DNA of 64,000 nucleotides from Galaxea fascicularis (Eukaryota; Cnidaria; Anthozoa; Scleractinia; Euphylliidae), in the NCBI GenBank assembly GCA_948470475.1, contig OX419344.1:22407225-22471224 (forward strand), written 5' to 3'. Below are positions 1 through 11,797 of the stretch, piece by piece (positions within the stretch are counted from its first letter, which is position 1; every line of letters begins with the position of its first letter). The notes beneath the pieces were generated by a model that worked only from the letters and a program-made list of their open reading frames with translations, made no database searches and was not told where the DNA came from. Both the position numbers and the translations under genes were made by a program.

Positions 1-139
1 GTTAAAACAGAACTGAATTCAAAAGTTGGAATATTAAACGAAGACAAATTAACTCGGAGAAGAGTGAGAGGAGATTATTCTTTGTATTTTAAAAACTAAA
101 CACATACCAGGGAACCGTACTCCCATTTGCAGCATTTTG

Positions 140-773
140 TTTAAGGAGGCTGGAAAGGGTTTTTAGCTGCACGCATGCGCGCAATCTACACACGCCATAA
201 CTAAGACGCACGCATCAGCTGAATAAATCAAAATCAAGCACACCGGAAGTTAAAAAAACTGCGTAAAATCGCGAGAACCGGAAATAAAATCTGCCGAAAA
301 CATTTGTTTTTAGCTGGAAATTTTGCTTGGTGACCTATCTTGTTTTTTTGCATGCACGCATCATTGATGATGATGACACTTTGAATATAAAAGTTTCGGG
401 GAAAATTATCCAGTAGAATTTTCTATAAGACATAAAACACGTTTTTTTTTTAAAAATATCTTTAATTCTACTGGATGAATTTCTTTCATACTGCCTGAAA
501 AGTAAAAGAATTTAGGGAGCTTTTCCAAACAAAGGAATAAAAACGGTAAGTCACTGAATTAGTTTTTCAGGTAATTTACAAAAACTGGCATTTAGAGGAC
601 ATTTTGTGGACCTGGTGCATTGCCATGGTAACTGATATGACGTCATAGGCACCCTTTAAATATAGAGTTCCAAGGAGACATAGTTTGCCTACACCATTAA
701 ATATCCCTCTTTGTAATCTTTCATCGTTTTGCAAACACTACATCAACGAAAAACCCTTTCAAGCCTCCTTAAA
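140..773. mobile_element. Non-autonomous DNA transposon (MITE) with 25-bp terminal inverted repeats
   Basis: Positions 140-164 (tttaaggaggctggaaaggg followed by five t) are the reverse complement, with one mismatch, of 749-773. The 634-bp interior has no long reading frame, as expected of a MITE that depends on a transposase elsewhere. The right-hand ~90 bp recurs at 1908-2005, and the outermost motif gcctccttaaa recurs at 1023-1034, so the family has several local copies. The transposon superfamily cannot be told from the ends alone. Confidence 0.7.
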
Positions 774-1415
774 AATTAGTGTTTGGCCACATGTTTCTTG
801 GCAGTGAGTTTGTGTCATGGACTACAGTAAATTAAAAAAATTAAGGGTGTTTCTAAGAGACTGTAATGTTACTATGGTAACATTATACATTAACAAAATG
901 GTCACAACTCATTGAGAAATAATTAGGCATTTGTTGGATACCAATTTTCACAAAACAAACAAAAAATTGTGGTAGTATCAATCCCTCAAAGAATTTGTGT
1001 TTAAAAGTAATGAAACCATTTTGAGCCTCCTTAAAGTGTATATGACACCAAATTTTTCATAACCTAGTTCGAAAGAGCCTACCTGAGCCTTGCCCTGTCA
1101 ACAAGTCTTCCTTGTTTTTATTATTAAATAATTCTACTGATGCTACCCTTGTTTTCCACGTGTAACATTATGATTCGATTTAGCGCCCGGGGCGCTTAAA
1201 TACTTTTGGTTCCTCAAGGGAGGGCGCTTATTGGAGACAGGGCTTTTATTCAAGCTTTTTAGGAAACAACCAAATGTTTAAAACAAAACTTTAATAAATA
1301 TTTAAGTAATTAACAATGATTTTTCTATTCAAATTACTCTTTATAAAAGCTTTCTGAAGGGAAAAATGGAAGTAGTCTCCCATCCTACTTGTTTTTCCTG
1401 ACCTGCGCTTTATAT
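774..1415. other. Repeat-flanked DNA, no gene seen
   Basis: AT-rich sequence with no convincing exon on either strand. It carries another copy of the MITE terminal motif (gagcctccttaaag near 1020). A minus-strand AATAAA at 1245-1250 would suit the possible small gene that ends at 1416, but such a hexamer is common by chance in AT-rich DNA. Confidence 0.4.
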
Positions 1416-4400
1416 TCAATGTTGCCACTTCTTTTCTAGCCTGAAGACTTTCAAGCATCCTATCCATATTCTATTACCATTTTGAAGGAAATATATAAAT
1501 GAAAAAAAAAAAAAAACTTTTGAAATATCGTTTTGAAGCAAGCATCGCTCCCAAAACGTTCTAAGATAATGACATGAAGCTATATGTATCACTTTGTTCC
1601 AAGTCACGCAACCAGGGCAGTGAAGTATCGGTGGAATGTTGGTAGCCTATCGATCGACATGTCGGCCGACAATCGGAAAACAACTCTCGGTCGACATATC
1701 AACCAACATATCGGTCCAGTGTCGGTCGATGTATCGGTCGATATGTCGACCGACATATCTCGGTCGACATATCGACAGACACTCGACCAATATATCGGTT
1801 GACATATCGGTTGACACTAGGCCGATATGTCAACCGAAACATCGGTCGAGTGTCGGTCAATATGTCGACCGATATATCGGTTGAGGGGTGCACAAAATAC
1901 ACACGATCCAGTTTGCCTATAGTACACCATTAAATATCCTTCTTTGTGACTTTCATTGTTTCACAAACACTACATCAACGAAAAACCCTTTTGAGCCTCC
2001 TTAAGTAAATTGCTATGACACTGTAACTGATGACTAAAATAATAGTTATTTTTGCTCAGCAACCAAACATATAACAGTCTAGTATTGGTCAGCCGCTTAA
2101 GTCCAGTACTGATCAGACACTTAAGTCTAGTATTCATGGTAATATAGATACCAGTCTAGTCAGACAGCAATCAGGTATTTATTTACACAACAGCCAATAA
2201 TTTAAGTTCAGTATTGGTCAGACACCAGTCAGTTATTAATCACACAATAGCCTAGTATTGGTCTGACACCAGTCAGGTATTGAAGTCAGACACCAGTCAA
2301 GCATAGTTGAGGCTTCTGATCAAGTAACGTATTAGTCAGAAAAATTCAGGTACTGGTCAGACAGCTGTCTTGTATTTGTCTGCAGACACCAGTCTAGTAT
2401 TGGTCAGACACTAGTCAGTAGAAAAATACATGTATTATAGAAAGAAATTAAACACAGGTACGTGGTAATATTTTGGTACAGTTATCTTATCTTACAATAA
2501 CATTAATTTTATACAAGCACATCACTAGTCCTATGACATTATGAAGGCATCACTCTATTGAGAGAATTAGATAATTGATTGGTACTCACTGACAGGTATC
2601 TTTTACTTTGCAAAATGCAATATGATTTCCCTTTTGCAAATCACTGAGTGGGAAACATAATGTCTTCTCTGGAAGCTGGGAATTTGCAAAAAGGGTTTCC
2701 AAATCTCACTGATGAAGTGTCTCTAGATTTTGTAGGACCATTTTAAGCTCTTGTTTTATGTTTTTTCTTCCAAAATATGACAGTTGGACATTGGAAAGAT
2801 AGCTATTAATTGGTACATACTAAAGTTACCAAACAGTCTGCAGTCATAGTAGTGCCTGCATGGTACTGCAGATACTATATCCACATAAGTTAATACCTGG
2901 TTGTGTTCTCCATATTTCTGTGATGCAAAAGGCAGCTCCCTGTTCTTGACTGCAGTCGTCTTTTCAAGCATGTCACCTGAGTACTGAGACAAAGGGGTCA
3001 GTAGAAGACGGCTTAACATGGATCTTGTGTTGATTCACTTGTGCACAAAATATTAATCCTCAGAGGGCTAAAAAGTAAAATGATAGGTAATAAAATACCA
3101 GCTGTGCCATAAAGAAAAAATTATCACAGTCAATGGAGGTTAAGCACAATTATTTTGGAAACTATGTGATACTTTCGGTACAATGACTGCCTTACCAGAA
3201 AATGCTAACTTAAGGTAATTTTACATTAAGCGCTGCAGCTAGCTGTGTAAATGAATGCAACATGTTAGCAAAACATATTGCCCAACATAAATTGTTAGTC
3301 AGGGGCGCTGTTCAAACAAACACAACATGTTGGGTATGTTGTGTGAACCTAAATAACCCAAGGGAATCTAGAACAAATATTTACCCACGGGCCCTAGCTT
3401 GCAAAACGGGCAACCCTAAAAGCCGGAATGATGGAAAAATACCCCAAATCCTAAAACACGGAACGGCAGAAAATCACCCCAAATCCTAAACCAGGGAATA
3501 TGAAAAAAGACAGCCAAATGAAAAGCCCAATACTTTTCTTTGGTACATCCCGGGTAATTAAAATTTTTTACTATGGGACATGACAGCTGACCCCCCCCCC
3601 CCCCCCCTCAAAAACAAAATAAAACTGCAAAACAAAGACCCATTCAAATTAAAATGGTCCAATGACGGCATAGCATTTAGCGATACTTTGTTATTTAGAG
3701 CGCTGTGAGGTCTTTGTTCAATTAAGGAACACCCTGTCTGTCAGACAAGGAGGTGATTACAGAAGCGGCAGCTTCGGAGCTCCAGCTCGGGGATCACCGC
3801 AAAATATAAAGACAAAACTAGTTGTCATAAAAAAGATCCTTGAGCAACATGAACGAAATCTGCTTCTTTTCTACAAAAAAGCAAACATTCTTAACATTCT
3901 TAAGGGGGGGGGGAGCAAGGGCAATTTTCCTGGCTTTCAGGATTTGGGTCGATTTTCCATCGCAAATTTCAAATATCTCATTTCTGTCGATCATGTTCCA
4001 TAGTAAGAGTTTTTATTTACCTGCGATCACTGGTTTGGTTGACTTTTTCTTTATGTTCCGTGTTTTAGGATTTTGGGTGTTTTTCCACCATTCAGTCATT
4101 CCGGCTTTTAGGGTCGCCCTGCAAAACCATGTGCAGACAATTGCGCACAAGTGTTAATAAAGACTCTAACAATGTTGTGCAAACCATGCAAATGAATGCA
4201 ACACTAAGAACAAGAGCAAAAGAAATGTTGGCTGATGTAGGTCAAAAGTTTGACTGAATTCAAACTACATGCAACAATCATATATTGTGCCAATTAACAT
4301 CACAGAACACATCCTGCCCAGTCCTGAAGGTGTACAAACAATCACATGTTGCACCCAACTATGTTGGGTGATGCTGTGCCCACATGTTACAATCGTTTGC

Positions 4401-7400
4401 ACAGGCCTTTACATTAATTTTTCTACCAAGATGCCTCAAATGTTTGTTGCAGTGCAACAGTTGTATGAAAAACTGCCAATAACATATCATAAAATCAGCA
4501 TGTCTTGCACAACATGCTGATGTTATGATATGTTAACTTCTGGTCACTAAAATATCAGTGAAGGACCATGATGCACCTAGGTAAACAACAAACAAAACAG
4601 GCCAAAAAATATAGAAGGTTTAGGTCTTATCCATGTAGGTAAACATGAATTGTCACTGATCTTAAACTGAAGACAACATGTACAATTAACTATTCACAAA
4701 ATAATATTTATTTATTGTTTGTATACACTCTGCTCCATGGGGGTAGTCTGAAGTGTCTGTGACAGTGAAGTGTATTAAGGCCCATTACTGGTTTCACAAA
4801 GAAAGGTACTATTAAACAACCTGTCTATATAAACCTCTCTTTGTGTGGTTCTTTTAGTCACTACATTAATTAACAAGACTTTTTGAGGGGCATAATTTTT
4901 TTTAAATGATTATTATTTGCTAAATTCTGCACTAACATTTCCTTTCCTTTTACAAGTATTGGAGGGAGGGGCCCTTCTGAGTGCACTGAACTTTCTTCAA
5001 GGTTTATACCCCTTTTCCAGAAAGAAATTTCCTGGACTTTTCCAGTTTTTGCAGGACTCATAATATTGTACTAATTATTGTAAATAAGTATTTTTCAGTT
5101 GTTTGATCTTCCCTGATCTGGCTGGTACCAGTTTCCATGCATGGAAAGTGTGGCCTTCCCAGTGTGCGACACCTTTTATACATGCAATATGTTGAGAAAA
5201 ACAAACCAAATATGGTGGCACGTGGCTTTCTTTGTGCTAGCTTAAAAGGTTGTTTTTGTCCTACCGGGTATTTAAAAACAAACTTATTTATCTGAGGCCT
5301 TATCTAGTTGACAGACTTCAGTTAATTCAGCTGGTACAAGAGAGTTTGTTTCCATTAAGCTCAATGCTAAAGTTTCTATAATAAAATTGATCTCAGCTGT
5401 GCTGTGATATTCAAGATGAAGATTACAACTCAAGTTGCAAAACAGGAGCACAAGTAGCCAGAAAGTAATCAGAAAGACTTGCTTGAATTTCTTTTAGAAG
5501 GAATACAGCTCAACATTCTACATCTGATTACCACAATTCTTTTTCAACACCTTTGCTTTGTAAGCTATATTTAAATTGAAATAAACTTGTTGTTGTTGCT
5601 AATTGGCAAAAATAATATGATTACAATTAACTCAAGTTGCAAAACAGGAGCACAAGTAGCCAGAAAGTAATCAGAAAAACTTGCTTCTGTAAACTGCAAG
5701 CACGGTTGAGGGGTGTTCTGCCAGTAATTAATTTTAGTCAGCAAAACAGGAGCACAAGTAGCCAGAAAGTAATCAGCAAAACTTGCTTGAATTTTTTTTA
5801 GAAGGAGTACAGCTCAACATTCTACATCTGATTACCACAATTCTTTTTCAACACCTTTGCTGCAAATTGCATCTGTATCTCATTCTGTAAACTGCAAGCA
5901 TGGTTGAGGGTGTTCTGCGAGTAATTTAGTCAGCTTTCAATAAATAGTTATTTGGCAAAAATATGCTTAGTCATGCCACACCTTATGAGTAAAATATCCT
6001 TAAATGCCAGCCTCGACATTCTGTAAGGCAGCAAATGAACAATTTAGGAATGATAGTGAAACAATTAACTTGTTGTGGACATACAAACAAGCCACAACAC
6101 ATGTGTAAGGTGCTTGTGTGTATGCATAGGGTCGGTGGTAGTCAGGAAAGAGCATCAGAACAAAAAAAATGTTAATCCTATCAAATCCAGATTTTGAAAT
6201 GGATGAAAATGCGCATGAGATTATATTGTTAAATTTGTGAAGGCTTTTGCAAGAATTAAAACAAGCACAGTGACCCCTTTTTTTATTCCTTGCATAATAT
6301 TTTGGTCTTATGTAGAGGATTTGTCACAAAACATCCAATTAAATTCTACCCAAGGAATTTCACACTACTACCAAATTGCCTATCCTCTTGGTATAAAATT
6401 TTAAAAATACATTATGTTGCAGATTCTTTTCAAATACTTAACATTATTGCATTAAAATAATAAGGGGACTCACTGGGCATAATTTCAACTTATAATTGCC
6501 AGAAGTTAAAAGACAGTTCTGGGTAACCCTTAGTTATAAGTCTTGCCATGGTAATAGCTGATAACAAAATAATGGTCACTTTTGGATGACAACTAAATGC
6601 ATTATTAATCTTGCAAGATTGTTCTCATGGCCTTGGTTTGACTTTTTGTTACTTTCCATTAAAGTTTACATTGTGAAAAACTGAAAACCAGTAATAGCCA
6701 ACAGTCTACAGATTTCCAGGATTTTCAAGTACTTCCTGTCACTTCCCAGGACTTTCCAGTCCTGGGAAATGCTAGACTAAAATTCAAGTACTTTCCAAGA
6801 TTTCCAGGACTAATGTGCAAACCCCTTTTTTGGATCCAGCTCAAACCTTCGTTATACACTCTTAGGGCTCTTAGAATCTGACATCATTCACATCTCCCTA
6901 TAATAACTGAACTACAGGCTTGCTAGATAAAGGATAATGCTGCTTGTGTGTGCCCTGCTCACACAGTGCAATATAAATTCTCAACAAGTGTGCTAGTTTG
7001 GGGAGTCAGGGAGACACAAGTACAATAATATTATGAAATTGTTCCAACCAGCTGAATTTAAATACTGCGGTACCGAGTGAAAAGAGGAGATTGGTAGGGG
7101 CCTAACAATGAGTAAAACACAAGAAATTTGAGATAAAAATTTCAACATGATCTATAGCTTTGGTGCCAGCTAGCTATTCCAGAGCTTAATAACAGCCCTA
7201 AGTGCAGAGGCAGCATGCTGCACAAGTAGATCAAAAGTCTAGTTTAGAAATAATATTTACTTACTCACAGACAGCATATTTAATATTATTTAAGATTCAC
7301 AGGTGAGGGGAAAAACGGTGTTATAATTGCATTTGGGCAGAATACCTGGGCATCATTAATTATACATAGCCACTAAAGCGCAGGGCAAATTTGAAAACAA

Positions 7401-7847
7401 GCAATTTGCCTTGAAAACCCTAGAACAGGGCATAGTTAATGAACAGGAGAAGAAAGGGCTGTAATTAATTTAGCAAAAAACTGTGTTCATAAATCTTGTT
7501 TTCCAGAAGCCATTTTAGTTAAAAACCAAATTAGAGCAGGCTTTTGAAGAGGGAGGGACTTTATCTTTAATTTAAGCACAAAAAGACAAAGTTTTACAAA
7601 GTATTAAGAACTTATCCTTTTAAAATTTAAAAATGACGAAAAAGACAGGCATTTTTTGTATTGAAGTCAATTAACTTAAGAAAGTTTTTTTTTTAACTCA
7701 AAAAGGCTTCCCAAAACCCAAGCATGGGAAATGAAAGATGGATCTTACCTGAAACAGAATCCGTTTTACTTTGAAAATTGATGAATGAGAACCACTATCC
7801 CTCTCAGAGCTCCATTCAAAAATGGCACATTTTAACTCTGACACCAT
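1416..7847 (-). CDS. Possible four-exon small gene, product unrecognised (98 aa)
   Basis: Four minus-strand segments with GT/AG boundaries join in one frame: 7749-7847 (starts MVSELKCAIFEWSSERDSGS, donor cag|gtaag), 2897-2983 (YSGDMLEKTTAVKNRELPFA, donor cag|gtatt), 2590-2675 (LPEKTLCFPLSDLQKGNHIA, donor ca|gtgag) and 1416-1440 (ends LEKKWQH and stop). Phases 0, 0 and 2 agree at the three joins, and residue usage in the first three segments looks like real protein. I recognise no domain, signal peptide or membrane segment. The first intron would be about 4.8 kb and repeat-filled. The last exon is only eight codons and is the weakest call; the third exon could equally continue into a gene beyond the left edge. 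Function is unknown. Confidence 0.33.
1636..1885. repeat. Palindromic satellite with core tatcggtcgatatgtcgaccga
   Basis: About 250 bp of degenerate units of roughly 20 bp built on atcggtcgacatatcggtcg-like words, many self-complementary (gtcgac, atcgat, atatat). It is readable on both strands as peptide repeats rich in VDIS, STDI and HIDR; those frames are by-products of the satellite, not genes. Confidence 0.85.
1908..2005 (+). repeat. Second copy of the right end of the 140-773 MITE
   Basis: The run from gtttgcct through acaccattaaatat and ctacatcaacgaaaaaccc to gagcctccttaa matches 681-773 almost base for base, with a few substitutions and a short insertion (atagt). The left end of this copy was not found, so it is a solo or truncated copy directly behind the palindromic satellite. 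Confidence 0.7.
2073..2414. repeat. Degenerate tandem repeat, unit about 20 bp (cagtcaggtattggtcagac)
   Basis: The words agtattggtcagacaccagt and caggtattgaagtcagacac recur with drift about fifteen times. There is no reading frame. It lies just downstream (minus-strand sense) of possible exon 2590-2675. Confidence 0.75.
3400..4127. mobile_element. Inverted-repeat element, arms about 55-70 bp
   Basis: Positions 3411-3461 (caaccctaaaagccggaatg and onward to ctaaaacacgg) are the reverse complement of 4058-4118 with small gaps, and both outer ends carry gcaaaac/gttttgc. The interior includes a run of 18 C near 3591 and a run of G near 3905, and encodes nothing recognisable. A non-autonomous DNA transposon is the likeliest reading. 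Confidence 0.6.
5431..5935. repeat. Local segmental duplication, three copies
   Basis: The block gcaaaacaggagcacaagta followed by gccagaaagtaatcag occurs at about 5439, 5639 and 5741. The first and third copies share a longer ~120-bp segment ending ttctttttcaacacctttgc, and the second and third share the tail ctgtaaactgcaagcaNggt. The copies differ by a few percent, so the duplication is not brand new. Confidence 0.8.
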
Positions 7848-7849
7848 TG

Positions 7850-8800
7850 CTTTTAGTCCACAACTGAATAGCAAGACTAAACGGACGCCTATTCAAGAAA
7901 ACCATTCATATGTAAATTGTATGATATGTGCCACAGATTTTAAAACTCAGATCTTGGTACACCAAGAACCTCAAGTTTTGGATCACATAATTATTGTCCC
8001 AGCATGTGGAATTACAGGGTCTTGTAATACATGTAGCCCTACAGTGATGACAACAATTTGCAATTTGAAGGTCAATGGAGTATTTATGATATTGAACGCC
8101 ACAATGGTTTGCCAGCAGTTCAAAATACACCCATGGTTCACAACTGGCTTTGACAAAAGATGAATATTAATCAACAAAATTCAAGTTCCAGGGCGCGACG
8201 AAAGTGCTGTCCGATAGCCCGGGGCTAGTTTTGACTTGTCTAGCGTTTTCTTATCGCAGCTTGCCCAACGGGCAAGCACCACCAGCAGTTCCTCCTTTAT
8301 AAACAATTTAATTTCGGGCTAGCTCCTCAGACCTTCAGGCTAGTATAATCTCAAGTAACAGCTTGCCTGAAGGGCAACCTTTAATTTTTTCATTTTTGTC
8401 TCACCCTGAAGTTCATACTCATTTTTAAGCTCTGAAAACTTACTTGCTACTGCAAAGAATCACATGAATGCAAACTGAAAAGTCCAGTGAAAGCATAATC
8501 AAAATGAAAAAAAAATTGCCTTCAGTCTCTTTCACTTCTTATAAAAATTGTTATAATTCCTCGCTCGCACAAAGGTGGTTGATAACAACAGTGGTTAATT
8601 GATGACGATGCATGAACATTTTTTTCTTTGTTGCGCGATCACAACATGCTAATACTTATATCCCTCTACTTGTAGATCATCAAACAAGGAGATTTTGTTC
8701 TTCTTTTACTCAACAAGATTATAATCCAAATGTACATGTTAAATAATTAAACTGGCAAACCCTTACATTTTATGGTTCATTCACAGATATTCTTTGGTTA
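7850..8800. other. Intergenic DNA with short hairpins, no supported gene
   Basis: A 113-codon plus-strand frame (7822-8163) overlaps, antisense, the possible first exon of the small gene; it shows no domain and its codons look random. Between 8190 and 8400 there are short hairpins such as gcttgcccaacgggcaagc and a related gcttgcctgaagggcaacc, suggesting an old repeat. Confidence 0.4.
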
Positions 8801-8810
8801 ATTTTCACGT

Positions 8811-9600
8811 GACGTCATAAAAAACTAAAATTCAAAAGTAAGAGACTTTTCCACTTTCAGCTTCATCATGTAAAAGACATTTTAGAAATGTAATTCTGCT
8901 GGCATGTTTTCAGCTTAATTGGTAGCATATGCTTTGTTTTGAAAATAGAGCAGTTTGAAGTTTTTATGCATGCCGACATCATAAAGATGTCTGCCCACAA
9001 GCATGTCATATACATGAAAACATTAATTCAGCGCATCCTTTTTAGAGGTCTGAAAAGCCAACATTGCAAGAGAAGCATCTATGTGAATGTTTGCAAGCTC
9101 AAAAGAGAAAAGAAAGCCTTTGAGATTAAGCTGTGAAATAGCTTAAACAGTGACTTTCAACGTTTATCTTGTTTCTATTCATATATAATCTGCTAATTGT
9201 TAATTTTGAGTGATTTCTGGTCAGTGGTCATTATACTCATCATTGCTAATACGTCACTACTGGGGAAAATACTAAACACCTTTTTTGTTCCTGCTAAAAA
9301 GACTCGCTCAACATGACCACCATGTTTGTAACACTGTCGAACCAAAGTGAAATATAGTTGAGTTCCTATCACTCCGTTGTATTTGCTGCTTCCCAACAAT
9401 AGCCAAAGTAAATTCCAGATGTTTTCACTCTTTTCCGCCTGCTATACTGGAGCCCCTAAGAGGGACACCATCATGGCACATCCACACTTAAAACTCTGTA
9501 ATTTTGAGTGGTACATTTTGCTGAATAACCCAACTTAATGGAACATCTCACATCCCTGCAACTTTTTGTTTATTTATTACTATTCTACAATATCTTAACC
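8811..9600 (+). repeat. Dispersed repeat, copy 1
   Basis: Blocks in this stretch recur in the same order at 10467-10935: acgtgac(g/a)tca, gtaaaagacattttagaaat, gttttgaaaatagagcagtt, the aagagggacacca block and ccctgcaactttttgtttat. Similarity is patchy with indels, as between old copies of one element. No reading frame or terminal repeat identifies the class. Confidence 0.6.
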
Positions 9601-9815
9601 CTTTCCTCCCTATATAGCGACTTTACAGATTTTATTCTGTCTAACGCCAGACGATTCTACTCATCAAAGGGAGACCCCTTAGGAGTTAAAGGGTTAAAAA
9701 AAACTATCTCCCTTAATCCTATTCCTCCCTAAGAGTGACTTTATAGATTTTACTCTGTCTAATGCCAGACGATTTTACTCGTCAAAGGGAGACCCCTTAG
9801 GGGTTAAAGGGTTAA
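9595..9815. mobile_element. Short duplicated element with ttaacccttt / aaagggttaa ends
   Basis: The element starts ttaaccctttcctcccta and ends taggggttaaagggttaa, so its ends are inverted. Its body (gactttacagattttattct, then gccagacgatt, then caaagggagacccctta) is present twice in tandem, 9595-9696 and about 9715-9815. Short elements with TTAACCC ends are a common style of MITE in cnidarian genomes; that link is from general knowledge. Confidence 0.6.
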
Positions 9816-10466
9816 TTTCTTGACTTTAAACTCAACACCAATTGATGAGATTAGAGGCTGGTGTCATAGAGGTTGGCAGGATCCTAAGCAATTCAGGTCC
9901 AGCAGGGAGGTAACCATGGCAACCCTGTGAGAGGAAACCAAACCAGCGAGCAGCCGCCAAGTGGCACCGTCACACTGAAATAAATTCAGTGGAATAATAC
10001 ACTTTATTTAGAGAGGGTGGCAGGGAATTAGTTAAGGCAACTAATAAACTTGTAGCCCTCTACAAGGTCAGCACCAGGGGTGGTCTGCACAGCCAGGGTT
10101 CGTTATGTCCCTAGTGGTTCTTTAACGTCCCACAGAATACTAATTACCATTTACCATTAACCAACCTTGACCACAAATAGGTAGGAGGGAACGGGACCAT
10201 AATCCACAAAAAATTCACTCAAAGAACTAAGCAAAGGCTGAATTAATTTGCAAAGATTCACAATGGCTGAATGAATCGGCAAATATTGGCAAGCGATGAT
10301 CCGCAGGGTTCATTCCAAGCCAAGCACATGTACTCTGTCCCTGCAAATTCCGTGGGTGCCCACCCCACAGATTACTAGCACAAATGAGCAAGACCACTGA
10401 CAGCATTGGCTCGAGTTTAACCTCGCCTAAATTGCACTCAATCACATTAACTATTATTGGGACTTG
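9816..10466. other. Non-coding stretch, possible old repeat
   Basis: No exon is supported. The run ggttctttaacgtcccacag near 10120 belongs to a type of dispersed repeat that I associate with marine invertebrate genomes, but I cannot name the family. Confidence 0.3.
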
Positions 10467-10935
10467 CACGTGACATCAGAAATAACTAAAATTAATCGGG
10501 TGAAAGACATTTTAAAGACATATCTGCTTGCCTGATTTCAGCTCGGTAGCATGCTTGTTTTGAAAATAGAGCAGTTTGAATGTCAAATTTTTTTACAATG
10601 AGTTACATCTGTATTGGTTCTAAGAGACATGTCACGTACACAAAAATATCGTTTCACTTTGTGTTTTTGAGTTCTGAATAACCAATACGTTAAGAGAAGT
10701 GTATGCGAATGAGAAAACAAGAGAGAGAATAAATGCTTTGAACAACCCAAAGTAAACTCCATATGTTTTGACTCGCTTCTGGTGGCCATGTTGGTGTACC
10801 TCAGAGGGACACCAACATGGAGTCTCCATACTAAACCCTATAATTTTGAGTGATATCCTTTGCCGAATAACTTGAGTTTGGAATATCGCACAGCCCTGAA
10901 ACTTTGACACGTTGTTTACTTATTACTCTTCTATG
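10467..10935 (+). repeat. Dispersed repeat, copy 2
   Basis: Diverged copy of 8811-9600 in the same orientation and block order, shortened by several hundred bases. A local hairpin, ggccatgttggtgtacctca opposite gagggacaccaacatgg, appears at 10783-10820; the corresponding part of copy 1 keeps only half of it. Confidence 0.6.
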
Positions 10936-11433
10936 ATACCTTAATTTCTTGACTTAATAATTTATTGAATGGTAAGCGATTTTAATTTTTATTTGCATGA
11001 TACTTGCGTGACATGCAACCCAAGAACTGAATGATTGATGATTTTATTTTTTAACTTGCATGACTTGCACATGACTGAAAACCAAGAATTGCATGCAACT
11101 GAGTGACTTTGGTAAACAAAAGGAAAAACAATAGCAGGCAGTACCTATTGCTTGTGTTGCCCGCCTCCTCTATACTAATGAGAATTGCTGCACGCGCAGA
11201 ACAGCTAAGGAAATAAATACCTGTTACTAACTGAGTTTGAGGTCCGTACTGTAAGTTACGGACCGAGTTTTTTCCAGTTCGCTTATGGCCCAAGTGTGAA
11301 GTGCGTGGGCCATAAATCAACAGGAAAAAACGAGGATCCGTAACTTACAATACGAGCCGAGAAAATGAGGCTAGTAAGATATTTATAATTTATATCTTTG
11401 TAGTTAGTCGGGCACGTGAGAAAGAAACCTTTC

Positions 11434-11797
11434 AAATTTAGCGGGCCGTACAGAAAAGTAAGGCCCGTAAAATTGACCAATCACAGCACACATGCTAACT
11501 GAGAGATATAATAATTACCATATCTTTATTCTCTTTTTTCTCTCTGTGCTTTAACTTTATGTACAATTTTTTTTTCACATCTGCATATGCATGTTTTTTA
11601 AATTTTCAAACAAACATTTCCAACTGGTTTTGCTATATGATAATACTTTCTTAAAGCATGCTTTTTATCCAAGTTGGTGTAACCTACATAAAAAAGATAA
11701 GTACTGTATATTATATTTATTATATCTCTCAGTTAGTGCGTGCGCTATGACTGGTCAATTTAGTGGGCCGCACTTCACTGCATGGCCTGCTAAATTT
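11434..11797. mobile_element. MITE with inverted repeats of about 85 bp
   Basis: 11434-11520 (aaatttagcgggccgtacag on to gctaactgagagatataata) is the reverse complement, with scattered mismatches, of 11711-11797. The 190-bp centre is non-coding. The arms are about half the element, so a transcript would fold into a long hairpin. A separate small hairpin, gtccgta..tacggac, lies at 11241-11262. Confidence 0.8.

Larger units (their letters stand above)
2984..7748. other. Repeat-rich stretch, possible first intron of the small gene
   Basis: No further exon was supported here on either strand. It holds the inverted-repeat element at 3400-4127 and the local duplications at 5431-5935. Around 6705-6830 the words ccaggactttccag and ccaagatttccagg recur in a small repetitive patch. 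The rest is plain AT-rich sequence. Confidence 0.4.

Noticed and set aside
1584..1902. Three overlapping frames with VDISTD-type repeats
   Set aside because: They are readings of the palindromic satellite on both strands, not genes.
2073..2414. CRISPR-like regular repeats
   Set aside because: Units are degenerate, without distinct spacers, in a genome with introns; it is a satellite.
7822..8163. 113-codon plus-strand frame
   Set aside because: No domain or signal; it overlaps a better minus-strand exon candidate and has low protein character.
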